DNA of 64,000 nt. Origin: Trifolium pratense. Its lineage: Eukaryota > Streptophyta > Magnoliopsida > Fabales > Fabaceae. Location of the stretch: NCBI RefSeq assembly GCF_020283565.1, contig NC_060065.1:22990409-23054408 (forward strand), in the 5' to 3' direction. This document shows, in pieces, positions 23,243 through 34,860 of the stretch (its first letter is position 1; every line of letters begins with the position of its first letter). Both the position numbers and the translations under genes were made by a program. The notes below the pieces were generated by a model. It saw only the letters and a program-made list of their open reading frames with translations. It had not been told where the DNA came from and did no database searches.

Positions 23243-25548
23243 TCTTTTATATTATAAGCTTGTATACACAAGCAAACCATAAACCCTAATTTGTTTTCCC
23301 TAGTTTCCCTCCATTTTATCTTGCAATTTTTATTAAAAAATAATACAATTTTGTCTTGACTAGGAATCGAACCCGCAACCCTTCAATGCAAAAAAATATC
23401 TCGAACCACTATGGCAAATATATAAATTATGATTAAAATTATGTGCAATAATTGATAAACACCATCAATTTTAAAAGTATATCATATCAAAATTATTGTT
23501 GACTATATTATTCATCATGAAATATTTTTATGTCTTTCCTGATCAATGATTTTTTTTCTACCGGATCATAAATTTAGAGAATAATTATCGTGTGAGATTT
23601 GGAAAGTTATTATCACGTGTGATTTGAAAAGTTATTATCAAACTCAATTCTGCTAAATCAATTTTTTTTGCAATACAACCAAACACAACCATAGTCATGT
23701 CACTAATCACATTCATTATTTTGATTTTAACATTGCAGATTTAATATTAACCGATGATCAATTGATACAATATGCACTAGCAGATATTGAGATGATGTTA
23801 CGTAGTTATGGGAAGAGTTTAAAAGATTATCCTCCAATGCCTAGACCAGACACATCATTAGTTCCTGATATACAAAATAGTTTAATACACGACGAATTGA
23901 ATTATAACAGACAATCATTAGCTGAGGAACATGTTAGATTGATGTCAACTATGACTTCAGAGCAACGTAAAGTATATGACACAATCATAACAAGATTTAA
24001 CGAAAACAAACCTGGTGTGTTTTTTCTTTATTGTTATGGCGGTACAGGGAATACATTTATCCGGAGGGCCACGTCAGCCGCATTACGCTCAAAAGGTGTG
24101 ATAGTTTTAACAGTTGCCTCAAATGAGATCGCTGCATTGCTTATACCTGGCGGTAGAACAACACATTCAAGGTTTTGTATTCCTCTAAATGTTGACGAGT
24201 TTTCAACATGTACCATAGTTCCTAAAAGCCCTTTGGCGCTATTAATACAAAAACCAAAGCTCATTATATGGGATGAAGCACTAATGATGGACAAACACTG
24301 TTTCAAAGCTGTTGATCGAACTTTAAAAGATATTCTCAAGTCTGTTGATGAAAAAATAAACACATTCCCTTCGGTGGAAAAGTTGTTGTTTTTGGAGGAG
24401 ATTTTAGACAAATTATACCAGTAATACCTAAAGGTACAAGGCTAGAAGTTGTTCATGCTACTATTAATTCTTTGTTTCTTTGGAATTTTTGTGAAGTTTT
24501 AACATTGAGTAAAAACATGAGGCTTCTCGGTGGTGCTTCGAGTGCAGACGTTGAACAAAGAAGATTTTTTTTTGAATGGGTTTTGGGTGTTGGCGATGTA
24601 GAAATTGGAGATGACAATGACGATGATTTAGAACTTGACATTCCATCAGATTTATTGATTCCAAATTCAGGTGATCCTCTTGCTTCTATCCCTAACTTTT
24701 ACAAAACATGAACGATATAACGTATTTCCAAAATAGAGTTATACTAGCTCCTAAAAATTCAATAGTCGACACAATAAATGATTATATGTTGGATTTAATT
24801 CCTGGTGAAGAAAAAACATATTTGAGTTATGATACTTCAATCACACAAAATGTAGATGGTCAAACAGTGAATGATGTTCATACTCCCGAATTTTTGAACA
24901 CGATTTCTACGTCGGGACTTCCAAATCACAAGTTGAGACTTAAAGTTGGAGTTCCAGTTATGCTATTAAGGAATTTAAATAAAAAATTAGGATTATGCAA
25001 TTAAACAAGACTTATTATTACGAGATTGGGAAAACGTGCTCTTGAAGGAAAAATTATTCTAGGAAGTAATATTGGTGATCAGGTTTTCATATCTAGATTT
25101 TCTCTAACACCATCTGACGTGAGAATTCCTTTTAAATTTCAACGGAGACAATTTCCTATAATGATTTCTTTTGCGATGACTATTAATAAGAGTCAGGGAC
25201 GATCTTTAAACCATGTTGGGATATATCTTCCATCGCCAGTGTTTTCACATGGTCAGTTGTATGTTGCAATTTCAAGAGTTACTTCTAGAAAAGGATTAAA
25301 AATATTGATCATCGATGACGACAGTGAAGATACGACTAAGACTTCGAATGTGGTCTATAAGGAAGTCTTTTGTAATATAACATAATTTTCTTTGTATGAA
25401 TATTTATCAAAAATTATTGTTGAACTATCGTTTAATGTTACTCAACTTTTTTCATATACCTTACATTATTTGAATTATCATATCTTATTTAATCATTATA
25501 TATTTTACAGCTAATCAGACCCGTGCACCGCACGGGTCGATGTTCTAG
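23243..25548 (+). mobile_element. Helitron with truncated helicase (2306 bp)
   Basis: It starts TCTTTTATATTATAAGC after an A and ends with a hairpin (ACCCGTGC ACC GCACGGGT, 25520-25538) followed by TGTTCTAG, then T. A TC start, a 3' hairpin and a CTAG end between A and T are the Helitron hallmarks. It carries only the C-terminal helicase part, so no Rep nuclease is present and the copy is not autonomous. The 5' end recurs at 31398/32405 and 39879. Confidence 0.85.
23740..25385 (+). pseudogene. Helitron Pif1-type helicase fragment, frameshifted
   Basis: An exon-like start follows the acceptor CATTGCAG at 23731-23738 (reading LILTDDQLIQYALADIE). An open frame of 220 codons (23762-24424) contains helicase motif I as YGGTGNTFI, where the usual catalytic Lys of GKT is Asn, and motif II LIIWDEALM. 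A frameshift near 24367 switches to a frame reading KVVVFGGDFRQIIPVIPKG. A second break lies near 24710, after which the frame reads FQNRVILAPKN. A TAA lies at 25002-25004, and the rest reads FAMTINKSQGRSLNHVGIYL and YVAISRVTSRKGL. The protein family unwinds DNA during rolling-circle transposition. This copy is dead. Confidence 0.88.
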
Positions 25549-25921
25549 TATGCAAGAAATAATGGTGAATTTTATGAGGGTGTCACTTTTTAGAGTGTTG
25601 GAGGATTAGAACCCGATGGAACGAGAGGCAATGTTGTGGGACCCATGTATAAATTGCAATAGTTTGCATTTTACAATACAAATCGTGAGTAAATGATTCA
25701 CATTTTATTTTAGGTAACACAAGAGGTGTGGGTTCAAACGTTGTGATGTGAAAATAATTTTGCAGCTCGTTAGTTAGATGCAAAATAAGTTCTCATTTAA
25801 CATGTAGGAATATTTTGATAATTTTAAAGGATATCAAAGAAGGTATTATGAATGAACAAAAAATTGGATTAAGAGATACAAATGGATCAAGTCCCAAACA
25901 ACAAGATGGCACAAAGATAGC
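25549..25921. other. Intergenic DNA
   Basis: About 370 AT-rich bases lie between the Helitron and the MULE. I see no gene or repeat end in it. Confidence 0.4.
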
Positions 25922-25930
25922 AAGTTGTTT

Positions 25931-27122
25931 GGCTTAAATGCAGTTTTACTCCTCATGTTTTGAAAAATGCGGAATTTTACCCCTCCTAATTTGAAATGCG
26001 GAATTTTACCCCCCCTATTTTATAATTTGTTGGATTTTGCCCCCCACCAAAATTCTGCACAAAATCTGATTCTGAGCCTCAAGTTCAAAGCTTCGCACAG
26101 AACTCAATTTGGATCAATAATTCACAAAACTGATACCGAAACGACCGTAATCAAGTTAGCTTTCCACAGAATCAAACCCCACTAAATTTGGAGTTACAGA
26201 GAGAGATTAAGTACCGTTTTAGTGAAGGTCTGTTCAATTACTAATTCTGCAGAAATCTACTTGTGATCTTCAAATTCAACATCGTCTACCGAACGCATCG
26301 TAACTCCAAATTCGACGAAATTGAAATGCCAACAAGGGAAATTTTGTTAGCTTTCCATACATGTATATAGTATTAAAAAATGAGCTATAGGGTGAGAGGC
26401 ATGACGAAAATACCAGTAGTAGTTTCATACGATAATTAATTTGAATAGACCTTCACTAAAACAGTAATTAATCTCTCTCTGTAACTCCAAATTTAGTGGA
26501 GTTTGATTATGTAGAAAACTAACTTGATTGCGGTCGTTTCGGTACCAGTTTGGTGAATTATTGATCCAAATTGAGTTCTGCGCGAAGCTTTGAACTTGAG
26601 GCTCAGAAGCAGATTTTGTGCAAAATTTTGGTGGGGGGCAAAATCCAACAAATTATAAGATAGGGGGGTAAAATTCCGCATTTTAAAATAGGGGGGTTAA
26701 AATTCCGCATTTTTCAAAACATGAGGGGTAAAACTGCATTTAAGCCATAAATAAATTAAATAGTATTTACAATACAAAGACGAAAATACCAGTAGTAGTT
26801 TCATACGATAATTAATTTGAACAAACCTTCACTAAAACGGTAATTAATCTCTCTCTGTAACTCCAAATTTAGTGGAGTTTGATTCTGTAGAAAACTAACT
26901 CGATTGCGGTCGTTTCGGTACCAGTTTGGTGAATTATTGATCCAAATTGAGTTCTGCGCGAAGCTTTGAACTTGAGGCTCAGAAGCAGATTTTGTGCAAA
27001 ATTTTGGTAGGAGGCAAAATCCAACAAATTATAAAATAGGGGGGTAAAATTCCGCATTTTAAAATAGAGGGGTTAAAATTCCGCATTTTTCAAAACATGA
27101 GGGGTAAAACTGCATTTAAGCC
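25931..27122. mobile_element. Long-TIR MULE (1192 bp) with TSD AAGTTGTTT
   Basis: It begins GGCTTAAATGCAGTTTTAC and ends with the inverted copy (GTAAAACTGCATTTAAGCC). The 9-bp duplication AAGTTGTTT is at 25922-25930 and 27123-27131. Inverted repeats extend for roughly 300 bp on each side. The right terminal part is present twice (about 26450-26749 and 26822-27122). A 9-bp duplication and long TIRs point to Mutator-like elements. It has no coding capacity. It lies 174 bp upstream of the LSM12 start codon. Confidence 0.85.
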
Positions 27123-27296
27123 AAGTTGTTTTTATCTCTTTTTTTTTCTTTTTCTTTTGAGGATAAAATTGTAAAAAACTTATTAATTAAGGGTAAATAG
27201 TTGGAAAAAAAAAAACACACAAACAAACATCACATGATTTCACTTACGGCACAGCAGCAGTAACATAACATAACATCATCAGTCAAACAAAAGAAA

Positions 27297-29234
27297 ATGT
27301 CGATGACAATGGAGAACGGAGATGAGTTTGCTGTTGGTTGTTTCCTGTCAATTAGGACAACATTGGGTGATGAATTTGAAGGTCAAGTTATGACCTTTGA
27401 TCGTGAAACAAACTACCTCGTACTCCAAGAATCCTCCAAACATGGTCCTCGTCGAAACATTAGACTTTTGAAAGCTGATTATATCAAAGATTTCACCTTT
27501 TTAGGTCAAGGTCAAGACCCACTTCATTCTCATGATTGTTCCCTTGATCTTAATGCTCTTCAATCAAGGGAAGAACTTGCAATTAGGTATTCCAATTTTC
27601 AAGTTTTGATTTTTTTTTTTTTTGTTTTGAATTTGTGAAAGTTATTATTTTTAAGTGATTTTTGTTTTTGGGTTGTAGACAAGCTGAAGCAGATGCTGAG
27701 AGGATTGGGGTTGGTGTTACCACCGAAGCACAGAACATCTTTGATGCTTTATCTAAAACGTAAGTGCTTTGTGTGTGATAGTATTTGTTTCATTTTTTTG
27801 AAATTAATTCAATTAGTGTGTGTGGAATGTGGATCATATCATACTCATTATTATCATGTCAAATTTTTATTTTATGGTGACAACTCCCATGCCCTAGAGT
27901 TAGTTATTGTGATATAACCCTAGATTAGATTAGTTTCTAACATATATATAATAGGAGGGGTTTTTCTTTTATCCTATGAAGCACAAATACGTACACTGGA
28001 CACAGAATACGGACACGTCAACACCGATAATAATTTAAGAAAACGACATAATTCGATGTAATCGTAAGTGTATGTGTTGTGTCGGTGTCAGACACCAGGA
28101 CACGCCTAATGCGAGGAGTGTCCGTGCTTCATAGTTTTATCTAAAACAATCTGTCTCTTATGCTCCTCGTAGTGACTTTCATTATCCTGATGGTTGTATC
28201 CTGAACTCTTTGAATAATGAAATACGTTAAGTTGGTTTGAGTCAAAATTTTATAGGGATTTATGGAGTAGTTAAATGCGAGTGTTTCTGAAAGAAAAAAT
28301 GTTAAGATACATAAATGAGATAATTTATTGAGTAGAACAATTTTGGTTATCTAACTATCATTTCATCTTCTACTTTCTATAAGAGTAGTGTTGTCAAATA
28401 GTCGCGCTATAGCATAGTGAAATTCGAACTAATCTCTGATGCTCTGCTATATTCTATTTTGGTACAAAGTGTTGTCAAATAGCGGTGCTATAGCGTTTTG
28501 GAATTTTAACCAACCAATCACTATTGTTCCATGATATTCAATTTTGGTACAAAGTGTTGTCAAATTGTGGCTATAGTGGCTCTAGCATAGCGGAATTTGC
28601 ACAAACTACTATTTTCCGCAATCTTCAATTGACAACACTGAATAAGAGTTGTAGAAAAGTTTATGCAAACTTGTTCATATTTATAAGCTTCTTGTCCCCG
28701 TTGCAAAATTCTTCTGTGTAGCTAGCTTTCTATATAGATTTTCCCTTTTTTGTAATTTATTCCCTATAGTATGCATTATTTAGGTTGACTGTGGGACTTA
28801 CTTTACAGGGGAAGACAATTCCCCTTTTTTGTAAACGGAACATATGTGTGATTGTTGTTTTAACCATAAACTTGGTAAACGCTTTTGTTGGAGTTTTGTT
28901 AGATGTTCTAAGTGTTCCCAAGTTCCAACACCGTATCAATTGAATAATGTGAAGGAATGTCCAAAAAACAGTGTTGTCGATTGTGGTACCAGGGGGTGGC
29001 CTAGGTGGGCCACGGCTCACCCCCATTTTTTTTTTCCATTTGTAGAGTATTAGTTTAAGTATATTATTATTTATGATTTCAAGTCACTTGGTACACGTAT
29101 TAGTTCAAGTATTAGTTTAGAGTCTATTATTGATGATATTAAGTCACTCGGTACATGTAGAGAGTATTATTTGAAGGTCTGCAGTTTGAATTCTTGATGC
29201 TCAACTTTGTGCTTTTTTACGACAGTTTTGTATG

Positions 29235-29274
<40 letters not shown>

Positions 29275-31336
29275 TTTTTTAATGGCCCACCCGAGTTTCT
29301 TTTCTTTTAGTTCCGCCAATGAGCAGCACTATGACACTATTGAATAGTAGAATTTAAACAACACTGGTCTAAAACAAGAAAAAATATACGTGATGATTTG
29401 TCTTGCATATGCTTAGTGTTAGTTATCATAAAACATAGGAAAACTTGTGTACCTTTATTTTCTATCAGGTTTTCTTTTCCTTTTCTTCGGAAGTTTTAGT
29501 TGTGATGTTAAGTTGCAATCATTATCTGTAATTTGGGGAAGTCAATTAATGGAGTACTTGAACTTTTAGTATGTGAACTTTCACTGTATTATTTATCATG
29601 GTAGAATATTCTTGACATGAATTAGTCCTTTCATGCAGTTGTATCAGAATTTTAGTTAGTTGTCCTGTGATTGTGCTCGTTGATATCCTCCGGACCTCCA
29701 TGGGTATAAAGTGTACGATATACTTGGATAACACCTGAAAATTACCTAGATAGTAGCAATCCAACCTTTTGCAATTTGGAGTCAGAGCGTTAAGTTGGTT
29801 AAATGTACTAATCAACGCCATAATATCCTGTCGTGAATCGTATTTATATATAGATAGACCACCATTTTAGCTATCTTCCATCTGATCTACCTTCCTTACC
29901 AAGGCTTCTATGTGTCTTTTATGCACAAGTTCAAACCAGTGTTGTCAAATAGCAGCTATAGCGTAGCTGAATTTGGATAAACCACTATTAACTATTTAGC
30001 ACAAAGTATTGTCAAATAGCAGCTATAACTCTGTAGCATAGGGTAATTTGAACAAACAACTATCTTCCGCGATCCACAGTCGAGAACCCTTGTCCAAACA
30101 ACCTACGACAATACTTCACTATCTTTCCTGCTATGGATTCTGCTCTTACTTTTTCTTTTGCAAAAGCCTAACCATGTTACCTAGCAGCTACACAGTTTGG
30201 GTTTTGTGAATTTAACTTCTTACTTTTATATTTTTACCATGAATGTTAGGATTGTACAATTCATTTATAAGGAAAATTCATTGATATTTGGTGCTTTTTA
30301 TCTTTGAATCGTCAGCTTTCTTACTGTTTTAGATTTGTCTCGGTCAATATAAATTTGATTCATGAACTAACAATCTTGTACCACATTAGTTTTCCTTTTA
30401 ACCGATGATATTATCATGTAACCAGGCTTCCAGTTCGGTGGGACAAGACTGTCATAGTTGTGATGAATGAGGTGCGTGTCAGCAGTCCTTATCACTCTGA
30501 ATGTGTGATTGGCGGTACACCTGCTGCAAATGACCGGGTGAAGAAAGTGGTAAATATTTTTCTCCTATTATTTGTTTAGTCTTAAATATATGTATTGTGT
30601 ATAAAAAAGTTTTGTATTAGTATCACAATAGATTGGTCTAAACACCATATGCTTAGGATTGTTTTTCCTGGTGGCCTTATGATTCGTTATTACTTCAAAA
30701 GAGTGAAAACTTAGTCACGAAAACGTGTTTTCCTTCTTTATTAATGCATTTTATTTTTCTAATAGAATTTCTTTTAGTAATAATACATCCATTTAGGGTC
30801 TGTTTGGATTGATTTATTTGAGTTTATTTATTGGCAAAAAAACATGGGAAACTGTTTGAGGGAGCTCATGGAAACAACTTATGCCGTTTTCAACTTATTT
30901 CCATAACCTCTAGAAAAACTTGTAAAAATTGAAAACAACTTACAGCTTAATTAAAAACGGTCTGTCTTTATTTTACCTTTTATTGTAGAAATAGCTTATA
31001 CATAAGCACCTAAATGATAAATGCATAATTAAGTTGTTTATCCAAACAAGACCTTATTTGAACTGAGCTAGTGGTTAGGAATTTGAGTAATTTGTGGGTT
31101 ACAGATTCAAACCTCGGACCCGTCATTGTACAAAGAGAGACCAATTACTTTTGGGGACTCTGTTAGGCTAAGACATTGTTTCGGTTATTTCTTATTATAG
31201 ATGATAAAGTATTATACAACTTGTTTCTCGGTATATCATTCACACTTATAATTCTTGTCAGGTAGTGATGTTAATTTTTCTTTTACCTTATTTGTAGCTT
31301 GACTTCGAGAGGAAGAGGTTACAACTTCGCAGTTAG
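27297..31336 (+). CDS. LSM12: LSM12-like RNA-associated protein, four exons, 177 aa
   Basis: The exons are 27297-27586, 27679-27759, 30426-30549 and 31298-31336. All introns are GT-AG and phases match (534 bp with stop). Residues about 8-70 form an Lsm-type fold ([40 protein letters not shown]). The C-terminal half ([52 protein letters not shown]) is the anticodon-binding-domain-like part of LSM12. Human LSM12 is about 195 aa, so the length fits. The family is linked to RNA processing and stress-granule-type RNP. Intron 2 is 2.67 kb and full of MITEs. The stop is only 61 bp from a Helitron, so the gene's 3' end probably lies in transposon sequence. Confidence 0.9.
27974..28134. mobile_element. 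MITE in LSM12 intron 2 (161 bp)
   Basis: The TIRs are CTATGAAGCAC / GTGCTTCATAG with a 7-bp duplication TTTTATC at 27967-27973 and 28135-28141. The interior carries mirrored GGACACG/GTGTCGG phrases. Related, more worn copies are at about 45705-45860 and 51900-52110 in the transporter gene. Confidence 0.75.
28386..28640. mobile_element. hAT-type MITE in LSM12 intron 2
   Basis: The ends are YAGTGTTGTCAA / TTGACAACACTG, flanked by TATAAGAG (28378-28385) and AATAAGAG (28641-28648), 7 of 8 matching. Inside, the phrase TTTGGTACAAAGTGTTGTCAA is repeated, so the end sequence has been duplicated internally. Confidence 0.75.
28988..29321. mobile_element. hAT-like remnant in LSM12 intron 2
   Basis: It shares AGTTCAAGTATTAGTTTAGAG and CACTCGGTACATG phrases with the hAT copies at 2563 and 42396. 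Its ends (CAGGGGGTGGCC and TTCCGCCAATG) resemble CAGGGGCGG. No TSD was found. It contains an (AT)n run at 29237-29268. Confidence 0.4.
29937..30090. mobile_element. Worn hAT-type MITE in LSM12 intron 2
   Basis: It starts CCAGTGTTGTCAAATAGCAGCTATAG and repeats TTGTCAAATAGCAGCTATA inside, like the element at 28386-28640. The right end (CACAGTCGAGAACCCTTG) is degraded. Confidence 0.5.
30796..31053. mobile_element. MITE in LSM12 intron 3
   Basis: The ends are GGGTCTGTTTGGAT and ATCCAAACAAGACC, inverted with one mismatch around an AT-rich core containing AAACTTGTAAAAATTG. This is a common plant MITE type. The TSD is not clear. Confidence 0.55.
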
Positions 31337-31409
31337 GAAACAACGTCCAAGGAAAAAACACACGATGGATGTATTGTATTCGTTCCATATGTTATCATCT
31401 TTTATATTA

Positions 31410-32404
31410 GGCTTAAATGCAGTTTTACCCCCCCTATTTTGAAAAATGCGGAATTTTACCCCCCCTATTTTAAAATGCGGAATTTTACCCCCCCTATTTT
31501 ATAATTTGTTGGATTTTGCCCCCCCACCAAAATTTTGCACAAAATCTGCTTCTGAGCCTCAAGTTCAAAGCTACGCACAGAACTCAATTTGGATCAATAA
31601 TTCACCAAACTGGTACCGAAACGACCGCAATCGAGTTAGTTTTCCACAGAATCAAACTCCACTAAATTTGGAGTTACAGAGAGAGATTAATTACTGTTTT
31701 AGTGAAGGTCTGTTCAAATTAATTATCGTATGAAACTACTACTGGTATTCTCGTCATTCCTCTCACCCTGTAGCTCATTTTTTAATACTATTTACATGTA
31801 TGGAAATCTAACGAAATTACCCTTGTTGGCATTTCAATTTCGTCGAATTTGGAGTTACGATGTGTTCGGTAGACGATGTTGAATTTGAAGATCACAAGTA
31901 GATTTCTGCAGAATTAGTAATTGGACAGACCTTCACTAAAACGGTAATTAATCTCTCTCTGTAACTCCAAATTTAGTGGGGTTTGATTCTGTGGAAAGAT
32001 AACTCGATTACGGTCATTTCGGTAGCCATTTGGTGAATTATGGATCCAAATTGAGTTGTATGCGAAGCTTTGAAGTTGTGACTCGAAAGCAGATTTTTTG
32101 CAGAACTTTGGGGACATACCTTCACTAAAACGGTAATTAATCTCTCTTTGTAACTCCAAATTCAGTGGGGTTTGATTATGTGGAAAGATAACTCGATTAC
32201 GGTCATTTCGGTATCCTTTTGGTAAATTATTGATCAAAATTGAGTTGTGTGCGAAGCTTTAAAGTTGTGACTCGAAAGCAGAATTTTAGGGGGGGCAAAA
32301 TCCAACAAATTATAAAACAGGGGGGGTAAAAGTCCGCGTTTTAAAACAGGGGGGGTAAAATTCCGATTTAATCAAAACAGGGGGGGCAAAACTGCATTTA
32401 AGCC
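31410..32404. mobile_element. Long-TIR MULE (995 bp) with TSD TTTATATTA
   Basis: It starts GGCTTAAATGCAGTTTTAC and ends CTGCATTTAAGCC. The 9-bp duplication TTTATATTA is at 31401-31409 and 32405-32413. It belongs to the same family as 25931-27122, with long inverted arms rich in C or G runs (TTACCCCCCCTATTTT). It lies inside the 5' end of the outer Helitron. Confidence 0.9.
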
Positions 32405-34860
32405 TTTATATTATAAGCTTGTATATACAAGCAAACCCTAAACCCTAATTTGTTTTTCCTATTTTCCCTCCATTTTATCTTGCAATTTTTATTAAAAAAA
32501 TAATACAATTTTGTCTTGAATATGATTCGAACCGGCAACCATTCAATGTAAGGTAATATTTTCAACCACCATGACAATTATACCAATTGTAATTAAAATT
32601 ATGTACAATAATTGATAAGCACCATCAATTTTAAAAGTATATCATATCAAAACTAGTATCCGGACCCGTGCCAAGCACGGGTAAAATGAGACTAAAAAAT
32701 TAATATTTTAATATTAAAATTTTCATCATTCTGAAATAAAAATGATGAAAAATGAAAAACTATAACATAAAAAAAGTAGGATCCCGTATTTGTCAAAAAT
32801 AAAATAAATTAAGATCCCGTATTAATATATAAATATAGTCAATTAAAATAGTTTTAAAATTATTTACAATTCAATTAAAATTGTACCTCTGATTTTTTAT
32901 TTTACCGAAAATTAAACGTACAATTTTAATATATTTCCCGCGTGAATCACAAAAAAAAAGAAAAAGAGTAGGTCCCGTATAAATTACAAAAAAATAAATC
33001 ATGTCTCTTAATATATACGTAAAAATATAGACTCGTGTGTAAACTTTTTTAAAAAAAGCCCCCCAAACAAACAAAACAAAGTTAAAATAATCTCATAATA
33101 CCCATAGTAAAATAAATATGAAACAAAAATACCCTAAAAAAATTATTTGAATATATCTTATATTAGTTAATTTAATTTCCACATCAAAATCCTCCAAATA
33201 AAATAAATATAGAACATCGTATAAATTATTGGAAAAAAATATGTCTTTGTGTTAATATATGAATAAAAATAACGTATTTATTGTAATATATTTTTTTTGG
33301 TATTAAGTAGTATTAACACTCTTGTTCTCATGGAAAAATTCGCTGATAATTCACAGTTCGACTATCAGGTAAGTATAGCCCCAAAGTAATACATGTGCAA
33401 ATATATATGCGCATGTAAATTATAAATACAAAAATCTCACGTAAATTATAAAATAAAAATATATTTCCGTCTTAATATATGAATATAAATATATAATCTT
33501 CATATAAATCAACAAAAAAAAAAGTTATATATAAATAACAAAAAAAATGAACACAGACCCGATAAAAAATACAAAAAATAGATCAATGTATGAATATATG
33601 AGTAAAAATATAAAATCTCGTATAAATATCTTAAAATAAAGCCCCCGAGCAAACAGAAAAAGTTAAAGTAATTTCATAATATCTAAAGTAAAATAACTAT
33701 GAAAAAAATAGGAAAATGCTAACTTGTTCCCTTAAAATTAATGTAACACATATAATGATTTAAATAAAAAAATATTTTATTAAAATTCATGCGGTTAATT
33801 CAAGTTTAAATTTTCATAAATAAAATGCAGAAAAATTTATTATATAAAAAAAATCCACAAAATTGAAGAGAATATTTTGATATTTGGATTCTTTAACATG
33901 TACTCTAAGAATTAACATGACCCAAAAAATTAGTCACAAATTGCGGACATAATTTTTTATTATTTAATCGTACACATTAATAGTCTACACTAATTTAATT
34001 GCGCGACATAATTTTTCTAATTTTGAGTTTTTAAGAGACTTGGGGTTGTTGTTGTTTAACTCCAGGAACACGATGTACTGTGATGGGATCCTCTTCTTCT
34101 ACTTTTATATTATATGACTTTATTGGACAGTGCGAGTGTTCCGATTTTAGCATATCTTATGCCTTGATTAATAAAACCACCTTATGTAATAAAAAATTAT
34201 CATAAATAATGCATTCGACACAAACATTGAAATTAAAAAAAAAGTTATATATGTCTACATCATAAATCAAATTACATTACATTGCAACAACTGAACATAA
34301 ATCTCCAAAACGTAAAAGTAGCAAATTGAAAAGACAAACAAAACTAAAAAATGTAAAGAATTATTCTTCAATGTCTTAAACACATGCCTTAGATGAGTCC
34401 GTCATCATTCTACCAAACAGATCTACATATAAAATAGATTTAAAAATTAAAATGAGTAATATGAATTTACGATAGAGAAATCGTTTACCACCCCAAGCTT
34501 TTATTAATCCCTTAATTTTTGAAATTGCCTTAATTTATGAGGTTCATTCTATATTTAACATTTCCAAAAATATATTGCATTACCATATTTTTCAACTATT
34601 TTAAATATACTACGGTCAATAATTATATACTACTACGGTCAATTTTTTTTAAATGTATTCAGAAAAAGAAATTAGTGTTGCTATAATTATTTATAAAAAA
34701 TATTTCATTTAAAAAAAATATTTTGATTTAATGTACCTATAGTTTTTTAAAAAATAAAATTATTAAAAAGCTTTTATTTACAATATAAAAATTAAATACC
34801 TTTTCCTTACAATATAAAAAAAATCATTTAGATAAATACTTCTTTTAATTAGTTTTTTTA

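Noticed and set aside
24034..24411. 125-codon - strand frame
   Set aside because: Antisense shadow of the Helitron helicase.
28988..29321. Exact hAT ends with 8-bp TSD
   Set aside because: The flanking 8-mers do not match, so it is reported only as a remnant.
31055..31199. Second tRNA-derived SINE in LSM12 intron 3
   Set aside because: CTAGTGGTTAGG and ATTCAAACCTC resemble A and B boxes, but there is no clear tail or duplication.
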